Position numbers and translations under genes: made by a program
Notes under the pieces: model-generated
The model's database searches: none
What the model was told of the DNA's origin: nothing
What the model saw: the letters and a program-made list of their open reading frames with translations, nothing else
Part shown: piece by piece, positions 10,872-19,728 of the stretch
Layout of the letters: every line of letters starts with the position of its first letter
How positions within the stretch are numbered: position 1 is the first letter of the stretch
Assembly: GCF_000614145.1 (NCBI RefSeq)
Contig: NZ_BAKK01000001.1
Location: 62,001 to 126,000 of the forward strand
Direction: 5' to 3'
DNA: 64,000 bases
Source of the DNA: Bacteroides faecichinchillae JCM 17102
Lineage (GTDB): Bacteria > Bacteroidota > Bacteroidia > Bacteroidales > Bacteroidaceae

Positions 10872-12365
10872 ATGGGAACATTGAAAACAACGGGCGTTTA
10901 TGTTGCCGAAGATAACGTCTATCCTAATTCTGTTGTAGTAGTTCCTACAGCAGTACCTGCATTTATTGGCTATACTGAGAGAGTAGCTAAAGGCAATGAA
11001 TCTTTGTTGAATAAACCAATAAGAATAAATTCGATGGATGAGTTTCATGCTTACTTTGGTGGTGCCTCGATTCCAATGTTTACTTTAGTTGAAACAAATG
11101 ACGTACAAGAGGCTTTTTTGAAATGTAGAGACCGGCAGTTTGTGGTGAAACAAACGGGTATACCTTTTATATTATACTACCAAATGCTGATGTTTTTTGG
11201 TAATGGTGGTGGTCCTTGTTATATTGTTTCTATCGGTGACTACACTGTTGATAAATTAGATATTAATGCGTTTAAAGATGGTATAGATGCATTGTTGAAA
11301 GAGGAAGAACCGACAATGATACTTTGCCCGGATGCGGTTAAGATGACTGACAAAGATTTGTATTACAACCTACAGCAAGCAATGTTGAATCATTGTGGTC
11401 ATCAGATGCGTAATCGTATAGCTATTTTGGATGTATTTGAAGGCTATAGAGATAGAAAAGATCCATCTGGCGATGTCATAGATGAATTTAGAAATAAAAT
11501 AGGAAATTCATATCTTAATTATGGGGTGGTTTATTATCCTTGGATAAATACATCGGTTGTTGCTGAAAGTGATCTTTCATTATTAAATATAGATGCTGAA
11601 ACGTTGAAAATAGTGTTGGAAGAGGAACTTAACTCATTGGATAGCCAAGGAAGAAAGATTAATAAAAAACTGGTTGATAAGGTTAATAAACAGATGAATG
11701 CAACTAAAAGGAGTACGCTTCATACTATGCTGATGGAAAATTCTTTGATATATAGAGATATATTGAAAGAAATGGGACAAATCTTAAATTTATTACCTCC
11801 TTCGGTAGCAATGGCAGGTATATATACAATGGTTGATAATACAAGCGGGGTATGGAAAGCGCCTGCAAATGTTGTTATTAATCAGGTAGTTAGTCCGGCT
11901 GTTGATATTTCTTTAGAAGACCAGACTGATTTGAATGCTCCTTTAATCGGAAAGGCAATTAATGCAATTCGATGGTTTGAGGGAGAGGGGATTAAAGTTT
12001 GGGGAGCTTGTACATTGGATGGTAACTCGTTAGATTGGCGTTATATAAATACGTGCCGTACTATGATCATGTTGGAACAATCAATAAAGAATGCATTACA
12101 TGCATATGCCTGTGAGCCGAATGATGCCCAAACATGGTTGATCGTGAGATGTATGATTGAGAGTTTCTTAACCGGTATTTGGAAATGTGGAGGTTTGGCA
12201 GGAACTGCTCCAAGCGAAGCTTTCAAAGTTCATGTCGGGTTAGGGAATACGATGACTAGGGATGATATTTTAGCAGGAATTTTACGGATAAGAATATTAG
12301 TTGCTATAACAAGACCGTCTGAGTTTATTGAGATCGCTTTTCAATACCAAATACAGGAAGGCTGA
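10872..12365 (+). CDS. Phage-type tail sheath protein, solitary
   Basis: 497 residues. N-terminus GVYVAEDNVYPNSVVVVPTA followed by PAFIGYTE is the classic sheath start. The C-terminal domain has the WRYINTCRTMIMLEQSIKNA and NDAQTWLIVRCMIESFLTGI segments and ends EFIEIAFQYQIQEG, as in contractile-tail sheaths of phages, R-type pyocins and extracellular injection systems. Sheath subunits contract to drive a tube through a membrane. Here no tube, baseplate, spike or ATPase gene is adjacent. The gene is bracketed by its own promoter and two terminators. Either a stranded remnant kept intact or a sheath reused for another role. Confidence 0.9.
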   Translation: MGTLKTTGVYVAEDNVYPNSVVVVPTAVPAFIGYTERVAKGNESLLNKPIRINSMDEFHAYFGGASIPMFTLVETNDVQEAFLKCRDRQFVVKQTGIPFILYYQMLMFFGNGGGPCYIVSIGDYTVDKLDINAFKDGIDALLKEEEPTMILCPDAVKMTDKDLYYNLQQAMLNHCGHQMRNRIAILDVFEGYRDRKDPSGDVIDEFRNKIGNSYLNYGVVYYPWINTSVVAESDLSLLNIDAETLKIVLEEELNSLDSQGRKINKKLVDKVNKQMNATKRSTLHTMLMENSLIYRDILKEMGQILNLLPPSVAMAGIYTMVDNTSGVWKAPANVVINQVVSPAVDISLEDQTDLNAPLIGKAINAIRWFEGEGIKVWGACTLDGNSLDWRYINTCRTMIMLEQSIKNALHAYACEPNDAQTWLIVRCMIESFLTGIWKCGGLAGTAPSEAFKVHVGLGNTMTRDDILAGILRIRILVAITRPSEFIEIAFQYQIQEG

Positions 12366-12396
12366 TAGATCATTGATTTAGAGTATATTTAGAAAT

Positions 12397-12439
12397 GAAT
12401 TCCTACTATGAAATATCAGATAGTAGGAATTCTTTTTTT
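12397..12439 (+). terminator. Terminator after the tail sheath gene
   Basis: Perfect 12-bp stem (12397-12408 with 12421-12432), twelve-base loop, then seven T. Confidence 0.85.
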
Positions 12440-12523
12440 GTGCACGATAACGTATACACGAAAAATAACATTTTTATATGCAGAAAAAATACAAGGAATA
12501 CTTCGTAGTTAATAAATAATGCT

Positions 12524-12531
12524 TAAATTTG
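12524..12531 (+). promoter_or_regulatory. -7 box of the rnf operon
   Basis: TAAATTTG, perfect TAnnTTTG, 29 bases before the first ATG of the operon. Confidence 0.55.
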
Positions 12532-12559
12532 CCGCAATTTGTAATGTTGAGTTTGCAAA

Positions 12560-12982
12560 ATGGCTAATACAATAAAGCATCAAGGTATTGTGGAAAACAT
12601 ACAAGGTTCTCATTTGTCGGTGAGAATCATACAGACGTCGGCTTGCGCAGCATGTAGTGCAAAAGGACATTGTTCCTCGGCGGATAGTAAAGATAAGGTA
12701 ATTGATATTACTGACACTGCGGCATCCTCTTACCAGGTAGGAGAGCAGGTGATGATAATAGGAGAAACCTCTATGGGAATGATGGCAGTTGTGTTAGCTT
12801 TTGTAATACCTTTCGTACTTTTGGTTACTTCCTTATTTATATTTATGGCATGGATGGAGAATGAGTTGCATGCAGCACTTTCTTCATTGATTATTCTTAT
12901 ACCTTATTATTTCATTTTGTGGCTGAATAAAGCAAGGCTAAAACAAAAATTTTCTTTTACTATAAAACCAATAAATATTTAA
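12560..12982 (+). CDS. SoxR-reducing system / RseC family protein
   Basis: 140 residues. An N-terminal cytosolic part with a Cys cluster (SACAACSAKGHCSS, about residues 28-41) is followed by two membrane helices (about 75-97 and 103-120), as in RseC/MucC proteins. It leads the rnf genes, six bases before rnfB, as is common in Bacteroidetes. RseC-like proteins work with Rnf/Rsx in redox control; its direct partner here is inferred from position. Confidence 0.88.
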   Translation: MANTIKHQGIVENIQGSHLSVRIIQTSACAACSAKGHCSSADSKDKVIDITDTAASSYQVGEQVMIIGETSMGMMAVVLAFVIPFVLLVTSLFIFMAWMENELHAALSSLIILIPYYFILWLNKARLKQKFSFTIKPINI

Positions 12983-12988
12983 AACACT

Positions 12989-13939
12989 ATGAATTTGATT
13001 CTGATTGCAGTAATTTCATTGGGGGCGATAGCGCTTGTTCTGGCCGCTATCCTTTATGTTGCTTCCAAGAAATTTGCCGTGTATGAAGATCCGAGAATTG
13101 CTCAGGTAGGTGAGGTGTTACCTCAGGCCAATTGTGGCGGCTGTGGCTATCCCGGTTGTAGCGGATTTGCTGATGCCTGTGTCAAGGCTGGTTCGTTGGA
13201 GGGTAAATTTTGTCCGGTGGGTGGACAACCTGTCATGGCGAAAGTTGCCGATATTCTCGGACTGGCGGCTGGTGAAGCTGAACCAATGGTAGCGGTAGTA
13301 AGATGTAATGGGACTTGTGCTAACCGTCCGCGCATCAATCAGTATGACAGCGCGAAGAGTTGTGCCATTGCTGCTTCATTATATGGTGGAGAGACTGGTT
13401 GTAGCTATGGTTGCCTGGGATGTGGTGACTGTGTGGCTGCTTGTCAATTTGATGCCATCCATATGAACCCGGAAACAGGACTTCCTGAAGTGGATGAAGC
13501 GAAGTGTACAGCTTGTGGAGCTTGTGTGAAAGCTTGTCCGAAGTCTATCATTGAAATTCGTCCACAGGGTAAGAAGTCCCGTCGTGTATACGTACAATGT
13601 GTCAATAAAGACAAGGGAGCTGTTGCCCGTAAAGCTTGTACTGTAAGCTGCATCGGATGCGGTAAATGTGTCAAGGTATGTCCGTTTGAAGCAATTACTT
13701 TAGAAAATAATCTGGCTTATATTGATCCGTACAAATGTAAATCATGCCGTAAATGTGAAGAGGTTTGTCCGCAGGGAACCATTATTGCTTTGAATTTCCC
13801 TCCACGCAAGCCGAAATCAGAGGACGCATCTGCTGCTCCCAAGGTAGCTCCTATTAAAAAGGAAACGGAAGTTCCGGTAGCAGAAGCTACAAAGGCTGTA
13901 GAAACTCCGAAGACTACGGTGGATGAAGCTCAAAAGTAA
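12989..13939 (+). CDS. rnfB: Rnf complex subunit RnfB (ferredoxin-like)
   Basis: 316 residues. One N-terminal membrane anchor, then the RnfB Cys motif (CGGCGYPGC, about 49-57, with a later Cys near 74). Four CxxCxxCxxxC ferredoxin motifs follow (CLGCGDCVAAC, CTACGACVKAC, CIGCGKCVKVC, CKSCRKCEEVC), and an Ala/Lys/Glu-rich tail. RnfB receives electrons from reduced ferredoxin and passes them into the complex. Confidence 0.97.
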   Translation: MNLILIAVISLGAIALVLAAILYVASKKFAVYEDPRIAQVGEVLPQANCGGCGYPGCSGFADACVKAGSLEGKFCPVGGQPVMAKVADILGLAAGEAEPMVAVVRCNGTCANRPRINQYDSAKSCAIAASLYGGETGCSYGCLGCGDCVAACQFDAIHMNPETGLPEVDEAKCTACGACVKACPKSIIEIRPQGKKSRRVYVQCVNKDKGAVARKACTVSCIGCGKCVKVCPFEAITLENNLAYIDPYKCKSCRKCEEVCPQGTIIALNFPPRKPKSEDASAAPKVAPIKKETEVPVAEATKAVETPKTTVDEAQK

Positions 13940-13971
13940 CAGAATAATAACAGAATAAAATACAGAATTGT

Positions 13972-15309
13972 ATGTTAAAGACATTTTCAATTGGTGGAGT
14001 TCATCCACACGAAAATAAATTGTCGGCACATCAACCTATTATCACAGCGGAAGTTCCTGCAAAGGCTGTCATTTTGTTAGGGCAACACATTGGTGCACCT
14101 GCCAAACCGATTGTGGCTAAGGGAGATGTGGTAAAGGTCGGTACTAAGATTGCCGAACCGGCCGGCTTTGTTTCGGCTGCAATTCACTCTTCAGTCAGTG
14201 GTAAAGTAGCTAAGATTGATACAGTAATCGATGCTAGTGGTTATGCCAAACCTGCTATTTATATTGATGTGGAAGGTGATGAATGGGAAGAATCGATTGA
14301 TCGTAGCACAACTTTGGTGAAAGAATGTGACCTCTCGGCAGAAGAAATAGTGAAGAAGATCGCCGAAGCCGGTATCGTAGGTTTAGGCGGAGCTTGTTTC
14401 CCTACTCAGGTAAAACTTTGTCCTCCTCCTTCTTTTAAGGCAGAATGCGTGATCATCAATGCAGTGGAGTGTGAACCCTATCTGACTGCCGATCATCAGC
14501 TGATGCTGGAACATGCGGAAGAAATTATGGTAGGTGTTTCTATCTTGATGAAAGCTGTAAAGGTAAATAAAGCATTTATCGGAATCGAAAATAATAAGCC
14601 GGATGCTATTGAGCTGATGACAAAAGTAGCTTCCAGCTATGCCGGTATCGAAGTTGTTCCTTTGCAAGTGAAGTATCCGCAAGGAGGTGAAAAACAACTG
14701 ATTGATGCAATTACTAAACGTCAGGTTGCCAGCGGTGCATTACCAATTTCTACAGGAGCGGTTGTACAGAATGTAGGTACTGCGTTTGCTGTTTATCAAG
14801 CAGTACAGAAAAATAAGCCATTGTTCGAACGGGTGATTACAGTGACAGGAAAGTCTGTTGCAAAACCATCCAACTTTTTGGCACGTGTGGGTACACCGAT
14901 GAGCCAATTGATTGATGCTTGCGGTGGTTTACCGGAAGATACGGGAAAGGTAATTGGTGGCGGCCCGATGATGGGTAAGGCATTGATGAATATTGATGTT
15001 CCTACTGCAAAGGGAAGTTCTGGCATTCTAATTATGAATCAGAAGGAAGCAAAACGCGGTGAAGAACAAACTTGCATCCGTTGTGCAAAATGTGTTAGCG
15101 CTTGTCCGATGGGGCTGGAGCCATATTTGCTTGGGGCTTTATCTGAGAATGCCGATTTTGAAAGAATGGAAAAAGAAAGAATCATGGATTGTATCGAATG
15201 CGGATCTTGCCAGTTCACTTGTCCTGCAAACCGTCCGTTACTTGACTATTGCCGTTTGGGTAAAGGTAAGGTAGGTGCAATGATTCGTGCACGTCAGGTT
15301 AAAAAATAA
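13972..15309 (+). CDS. rnfC: Rnf complex subunit RnfC
   Basis: 445 residues. Contains the NADH/FMN-binding Nqo1-like region (GLGGACFPTQVK near 140, INAVECEPYLTADH near 164) and two ferredoxin motifs (CIRCAKCVSACP, CIECGSCQFTCP) near the C-terminus. RnfC is the peripheral subunit that contacts NAD+. The stop is six bases before rnfD. Confidence 0.97.
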   Translation: MLKTFSIGGVHPHENKLSAHQPIITAEVPAKAVILLGQHIGAPAKPIVAKGDVVKVGTKIAEPAGFVSAAIHSSVSGKVAKIDTVIDASGYAKPAIYIDVEGDEWEESIDRSTTLVKECDLSAEEIVKKIAEAGIVGLGGACFPTQVKLCPPPSFKAECVIINAVECEPYLTADHQLMLEHAEEIMVGVSILMKAVKVNKAFIGIENNKPDAIELMTKVASSYAGIEVVPLQVKYPQGGEKQLIDAITKRQVASGALPISTGAVVQNVGTAFAVYQAVQKNKPLFERVITVTGKSVAKPSNFLARVGTPMSQLIDACGGLPEDTGKVIGGGPMMGKALMNIDVPTAKGSSGILIMNQKEAKRGEEQTCIRCAKCVSACPMGLEPYLLGALSENADFERMEKERIMDCIECGSCQFTCPANRPLLDYCRLGKGKVGAMIRARQVKK

Positions 15310-15315
15310 CGAATT

Positions 15316-16308
15316 ATGGAAAATAAATTAATAGTATCATTATCACCCCATGTTCATGGTGGAGACAGCGTACAAAAGAATATGTATGGCGTGCTGATTG
15401 CACTTATACCCGCATTTTTGGTGTCTCTTTATTTCTTCGGGCTGGGTGCTCTGATTGTCACAGCTACTTCCGTGGCTGCCTGTTTGTTCTTTGAATGGGC
15501 TATCGTTAAATTTTTGATGAAGAAACCTGCTACAACAATTTTTGATGGTTCTGCTGTAATCACAGGTGTGTTGTTGGCATTCAATTTACCTTCCAATCTG
15601 CCTATTTGGATTATTATTTTGGGAGCACTGTTCGCTATTGGCGTTGGTAAAATGTCTTTCGGTGGATTAGGTTGTAACCCTTTCAATCCGGCATTGGCAG
15701 GACGTGTGTTCTTGTTGCTCTCTTTTCCGGTGCAGATGACAAGTTGGCCGCTAGTTGGACAACTGACTGCATATGCCGATGCTACTACTGGAGCTACTCC
15801 ACTGGCATTAATGAAACAAGCTATTTATGGTGACACCCATGCGTTGAGCCAGCTTCCGGATGCGTTTAGTCTGTTTATCGGACAGAATGGAGGGTGTATC
15901 GGAGAGGTAAGTGCATTGGCATTGTTGCTAGGGCTAGTTTATATGCTTTGGAAAAAGATTATCACCTGGCATATTCCCGTATCCATTCTGGCCACTGTAC
16001 TTGTTTTTGCAGGAATCATGCATCTGGCCGATCCGGAGAAGTATGTATCTCCGGTATTGCAACTGCTTTCAGGAGGTCTGATGTTGGGAGCTGTATTTAT
16101 GGCAACTGATTATGTGACTTCTCCGATGAGCAAGAAAGGCATGCTGATTTACGGTGTTTGTATTGGTCTGCTAACGGTAATTATCCGTTTGTTCGGTGCA
16201 TATCCTGAAGGTATGTCATTTGCCATCCTGATAATGAATGCGTTTACTCCGTTGATTAATACATATTGTAAACCTAAACGCTTTGGGGAGGTAGCGAAGA
16301 AGAAATGA
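15316..16308 (+). CDS. rnfD: Rnf complex subunit RnfD
   Basis: 330 residues, multiple membrane helices. The TTGATPLALMK segment is the flavin-attachment motif, with FMN linked to the Thr. Also has the conserved FGGLGCNPFNPALAGR segment. Ends in a four-base ATGA overlap with rnfG, showing tight coupling. Confidence 0.97.
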   Translation: MENKLIVSLSPHVHGGDSVQKNMYGVLIALIPAFLVSLYFFGLGALIVTATSVAACLFFEWAIVKFLMKKPATTIFDGSAVITGVLLAFNLPSNLPIWIIILGALFAIGVGKMSFGGLGCNPFNPALAGRVFLLLSFPVQMTSWPLVGQLTAYADATTGATPLALMKQAIYGDTHALSQLPDAFSLFIGQNGGCIGEVSALALLLGLVYMLWKKIITWHIPVSILATVLVFAGIMHLADPEKYVSPVLQLLSGGLMLGAVFMATDYVTSPMSKKGMLIYGVCIGLLTVIIRLFGAYPEGMSFAILIMNAFTPLINTYCKPKRFGEVAKKK

Positions 16309-17039
16309 AAAAATTACAATCATCTTTGAAAAATATGTTGCTGGTACTTACAGGAGTCACTGTTGTCTCTGTTGCATTGCTGGCGTATGTGAACGAACTT
16401 ACAATGGGACCCATTGCTGAAACGAATGCAAAAACGCTGAATGAGGCTTTGAAAAAGGTTCTTCCTGAATTTACCAATAATCCGGTAGCCGAAAGTGATA
16501 CGATTTTCAGCGAGAAAGACGGAAAGAAAATTGTGGATTTTATAGTTTATCCGGCAAAGAACGGTGAGGCTCAGGTTGGTACAGCTGTAGAAGCTAAATC
16601 AATGGGATTTGGTGGAGAATTGAAAGTATTGGTAGGATTTGATGCAGAAGGCAAAATATATAATTACTCTTTGCTGGCTCATGCAGAAACTCCAGGATTG
16701 GGTTCTAAAGCTGATAAATGGTTTGGTGCGTATGATCCTGCTAAAGGTGAAAAAGCAATATCACATGACGAGAGCAATAAGTCTATCTTGGGAATGAATC
16801 CGGGAAAATCTCCGCTGACTGTTAGCAAAGACGGAGGTCAGGTAGATGCTATAACTGCTTCTACTATTACTTCGCGTGCCTTTTTGAAGGCGGTGAATGC
16901 TGCTTATCAGGCTTACAAATCCGGAAACGGCAGTGATGTGAATGGAACAACAGGAGCTTCTCAGAGAGCTGCCGGTACGGATGCAGCTTCAGGAGCTACT
17001 ATTAGAGTTGAAACTACTGATTCTGTCAGTGCTAAATAA
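16305..17039 (+). CDS. rnfG: Rnf complex subunit RnfG
   Basis: 244 residues. One N-terminal membrane helix (about 10-28), then an FMN-binding domain with ETPGLGSKAD and the flavinylation motif DAITASTITSRA. A low-complexity Gly/Ser/Thr/Ala tail of about 40 residues extends past the domain. RnfG carries a covalent FMN facing the periplasm. Confidence 0.96.
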   Translation: MKKLQSSLKNMLLVLTGVTVVSVALLAYVNELTMGPIAETNAKTLNEALKKVLPEFTNNPVAESDTIFSEKDGKKIVDFIVYPAKNGEAQVGTAVEAKSMGFGGELKVLVGFDAEGKIYNYSLLAHAETPGLGSKADKWFGAYDPAKGEKAISHDESNKSILGMNPGKSPLTVSKDGGQVDAITASTITSRAFLKAVNAAYQAYKSGNGSDVNGTTGASQRAAGTDAASGATIRVETTDSVSAK

Positions 17040-17053
17040 GAAAGGAGACAGCT

Positions 17054-17641
17054 ATGAATAACTTTAAAGTAATGATGAACGGGATTGTCAAAGAGAATCC
17101 TACATTTGTGCTCCTGCTTGGTATGTGTCCTACATTGGGTACTACTTCATCGGCTATCAATGGTATGGGAATGGGACTAGCCACTATGTTCGTGTTGATT
17201 TGCTCGAATGTGGTAATCTCATCCATAAAGAAACTGATACCGGATATGGTACGTATTCCGGCATTCATTGTGGTAATTGCATCGTTTGTTACCCTACTTC
17301 AGATGATAATGCAGGCTTATGTTCCCGGTTTATATGCTACGCTCGGTCTTTTTATTCCGTTGATCGTAGTAAACTGTATTGTATTGGGGCGTGCAGAGGC
17401 TTTTGCAGCTAAAAACAACCCGATTGCTTCTATGTTTGATGGTATCGGTATGGGACTTGGCTTTACTATAGCCCTGACTTTGCTGGGTGCTGTTCGTGAA
17501 TTTCTCGGAACAGGTAAAATATTCGATCAGACTATTTTACCCGAAGAATATGGTATGTTGGTATTTGTATTAGCACCGGGTGCTTTCATCGCTTTAGGAT
17601 ACCTTATTGCCTTGATTAATTGTATGAAAAAGGATAAATAA
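17054..17641 (+). CDS. rnfE: Rnf complex subunit RnfE
   Basis: 195 residues, six predicted membrane helices, with the family segments NPTFVLLLGMCPTLGTTSSA and GIGMGLGFTIALTLLGAVRE. Together with RnfA it forms the membrane pair that holds a buried iron-sulfur site. Eight bases separate it from rnfA. Confidence 0.97.
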   Translation: MNNFKVMMNGIVKENPTFVLLLGMCPTLGTTSSAINGMGMGLATMFVLICSNVVISSIKKLIPDMVRIPAFIVVIASFVTLLQMIMQAYVPGLYATLGLFIPLIVVNCIVLGRAEAFAAKNNPIASMFDGIGMGLGFTIALTLLGAVREFLGTGKIFDQTILPEEYGMLVFVLAPGAFIALGYLIALINCMKKDK

Positions 17642-17649
17642 TTGAAGAA

Positions 17650-18221
17650 ATGGAATATATATTGATATTTATCTCGGCAATCTTTGTAAACAACATCGTG
17701 TTGTCGCAGTTCTTGGGTATCTGTCCGTTCTTGGGTGTATCTAAGAAAGTAGAAACTGCTATGGGAATGAGTGCAGCAGTAGCTTTTGTGCTAACCATTG
17801 CGACCATTGTGACGTTCCTGATTCAAAAATTTGTATTGGATGCTTTTGGATTGGCATACTTGCAGACAATTACATTTATCTTGGTAATTGCCGCATTGGT
17901 TCAGATGGTGGAAATCATTCTGAAGAAGTATCTCCGGCATTATATCAGGCTTTAGGTGTATTCTTGCCATTGATTACAACCAACTGCTGTATATTAGGTG
18001 TAGCTATTTTGGTTATCCAGAAAGATTATGATTTGCTGACAGGAGTTGTATATGCATTTTCAACAGCAATAGGCTTTGGATTGGCACTGGTATTATTTGC
18101 CGGATTGCGTGAGCAAATGAGTTTAGTGAAAGTTCCAAAAGGAATGCAGGGAACTCCGATCGCCTTGATTACAGCTGGATTGCTGGCTATGGCGTTCATG
18201 GGATTTTCCGGAGTAGTGTAA
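17650..18221 (+). pseudogene. rnfA: Rnf complex subunit RnfA, frameshifted
   Basis: Codons 1-93 read normally (MEYILIFISAIFVNNIVLSQ start, then LGICPFLGVSKK), then the frame is lost near 17928. The rest (VSPALYQALGVFLPLITTNC and on to GLLAMAFMGFSGVV) continues in the next frame. Restoring one base after GAAGAAG at 17923-17928 gives a normal 190-residue RnfA. The first reading stops at 17953. RnfA is an integral membrane subunit needed for Rnf activity; the five other subunits are intact, so a sequencing error or a very recent mutation is likely. Confidence 0.9.
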
Positions 18222-18247
18222 ATATTTGATAAATAGTTTTAATAGGG

Positions 18248-18306
18248 GAGTTGGAGACCACATCTGTATGTAGGTATACAGATCGTGTGTTTCCAACTTC
18301 TTTTTT
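18248..18306 (+). terminator. Terminator of the rnf operon
   Basis: Extended hairpin pairing GAGTTGGA...ATCTGTAT (from 18249) with ATACAGAT...TTCCAACTTC (to 18300), with small bulges, followed by a T-run. Confidence 0.7.
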
Positions 18307-18391
18307 GTTATTTCTCCCGGATTATTGTTTTATTATTCCCCCGAGGAAAATAAATTTATAGTTGATTATTGCATTCTAAATTTTATTTCCA

Positions 18392-18399
18392 TACATTTG
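18392..18399 (+). promoter_or_regulatory. -7 box of galE
   Basis: TACATTTG, perfect TAnnTTTG, 51 bases before the chosen galE start. It excludes the upstream in-frame ATG at 18369. Confidence 0.5.
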
Positions 18400-18449
18400 T
18401 AGCTCAAACAAATCGGAAACCGAAAGAACTAACCATACTTGTAAAATTT

Positions 18450-19484
18450 ATGAAAGAAAGAATTTTAGTAACGGGTGGAACCGGCTATATTGGTTCTCAT
18501 ACTGTTGTGGAGTTACAAAATAGTGGATATGAAGTAATCATCATCGATAATTTGTCAAATTCAAGTGCAGATGTTGTTGATAATATAGAGAAAGTATCTG
18601 GCATTCGTCCTGCTTTCGAAAAATTAGATTGCCTTGATTTAGCTGGTCTAGACGCTGTATTTACCAAATATAAAGGAATTAAAGCTATTATTCATTTTGC
18701 TGCCAGCAAAGCAGTTGGTGAATCTGTACAAAAGCCGTTGCTTTACTATCGTAATAACTTGGTTTCTTTAATAAACTTACTCGAACTAATGCCTAAACAT
18801 GGAGTAGAAGGCATCGTATTCTCTTCTTCCTGTACAGTTTATGGTCAGCCAGACGAACTGCCGGTAACAGAGCAAGCTCCGATTAAGAAAGCAGAATCTC
18901 CTTACGGAAATACAAAACAGATTAATGAAGAAATTATTCGTGATACAATTGCATCCGGCGCTCCGATCAATGCTATTATGTTACGTTATTTTAATCCGAT
19001 TGGTGCACATCCTACAGCTTTGTTAGGTGAACTGCCCAACGGTGTTCCTCAGAACTTGATTCCTTACCTCACTCAGACTGCTATGGGTATCCGTGAAAAA
19101 CTGAGTGTATTTGGTGATGATTATAATACTCCTGATGGTTCTTGCATCCGCGACTTTATCAATGTTGTGGATCTGGCTAAGGCTCATGTGATAGCTATAT
19201 GTCGTATCCTTGAAAAGAAACAGAAATCAAAAGCTGAAGTGTTCAACATTGGTACAGGACGTGGAGTTTCTGTATTGGAATTGATTAATGGCTTTGAAAA
19301 GGCTACAGGCGTAAAATTGAATTATGAGATTGTTGGTCGTCGTGCCGGGGATATCGAAAAAGTTTGGGCAAATCCGGACTTTGCAAATCAGGAATTGGGT
19401 TGGAAAGCTGTAGAAACATTGGAGGACACATTACGTTCTGCATGGAACTGGCAGCTGAAACTTCGTGAAAGAGGAATTCAATAA
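18450..19484 (+). CDS. galE: UDP-glucose 4-epimerase
   Basis: 344 residues starting MKERILVTGGTGYIGSHTVV; the start was chosen because the upstream ATG precedes the promoter. Extended short-chain dehydrogenase with the NAD site GGTGYIG, the SSSCTVYG serine motif and the YGNTK catalytic Tyr-Lys pair. The SPYGNTK and RYFNPIGAHPTALLGE segments are specific for GalE. Interconverts UDP-glucose and UDP-galactose for sugar use and surface glycans. Own promoter and terminator. Confidence 0.96.
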   Translation: MKERILVTGGTGYIGSHTVVELQNSGYEVIIIDNLSNSSADVVDNIEKVSGIRPAFEKLDCLDLAGLDAVFTKYKGIKAIIHFAASKAVGESVQKPLLYYRNNLVSLINLLELMPKHGVEGIVFSSSCTVYGQPDELPVTEQAPIKKAESPYGNTKQINEEIIRDTIASGAPINAIMLRYFNPIGAHPTALLGELPNGVPQNLIPYLTQTAMGIREKLSVFGDDYNTPDGSCIRDFINVVDLAKAHVIAICRILEKKQKSKAEVFNIGTGRGVSVLELINGFEKATGVKLNYEIVGRRAGDIEKVWANPDFANQELGWKAVETLEDTLRSAWNWQLKLRERGIQ

Positions 19485-19672
19485 TATTATAAAATGTTTT
19501 TTTTGATGTAACCTTAAACAAATGAAAGAAACTGTTTGTTTAATTCTTTGCAAGCCACTCTGATGCTTCTTAGTGTGTATGTGAATATACTTAGTTAGTA
19601 CTTATACCTCCCCGGTATAGACAGGTGATTGCATAGTAGTTTTGTCGTGTTTTATTTTGTGTTTGTGTTGTG

Positions 19673-19707
19673 ACGGTACTACGACGGGAGTCGTGGTACC
19701 GTTTTTT
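19673..19707 (+). terminator. Terminator after galE
   Basis: 13-bp stem with one G-T wobble (19673-19685 with 19690-19702), GGGA loop, six T. It lies 189 bases beyond galE and just beyond the ispE stop on the other strand, so it may serve both directions. Confidence 0.75.
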
Positions 19708-19728
19708 GTATATATAGCTAAAATACTA

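Noticed and set aside
17915..17960. Programmed frameshift in rnfA
   Set aside because: No slippery heptamer or downstream structure is evident and rnfA is not known to use recoding; deletion or error is simpler.
18369..18449. Longer N-terminus for GalE
   Set aside because: The extra codons include the promoter -7 box and precede the conserved MKERILVTGGTGYIG start.
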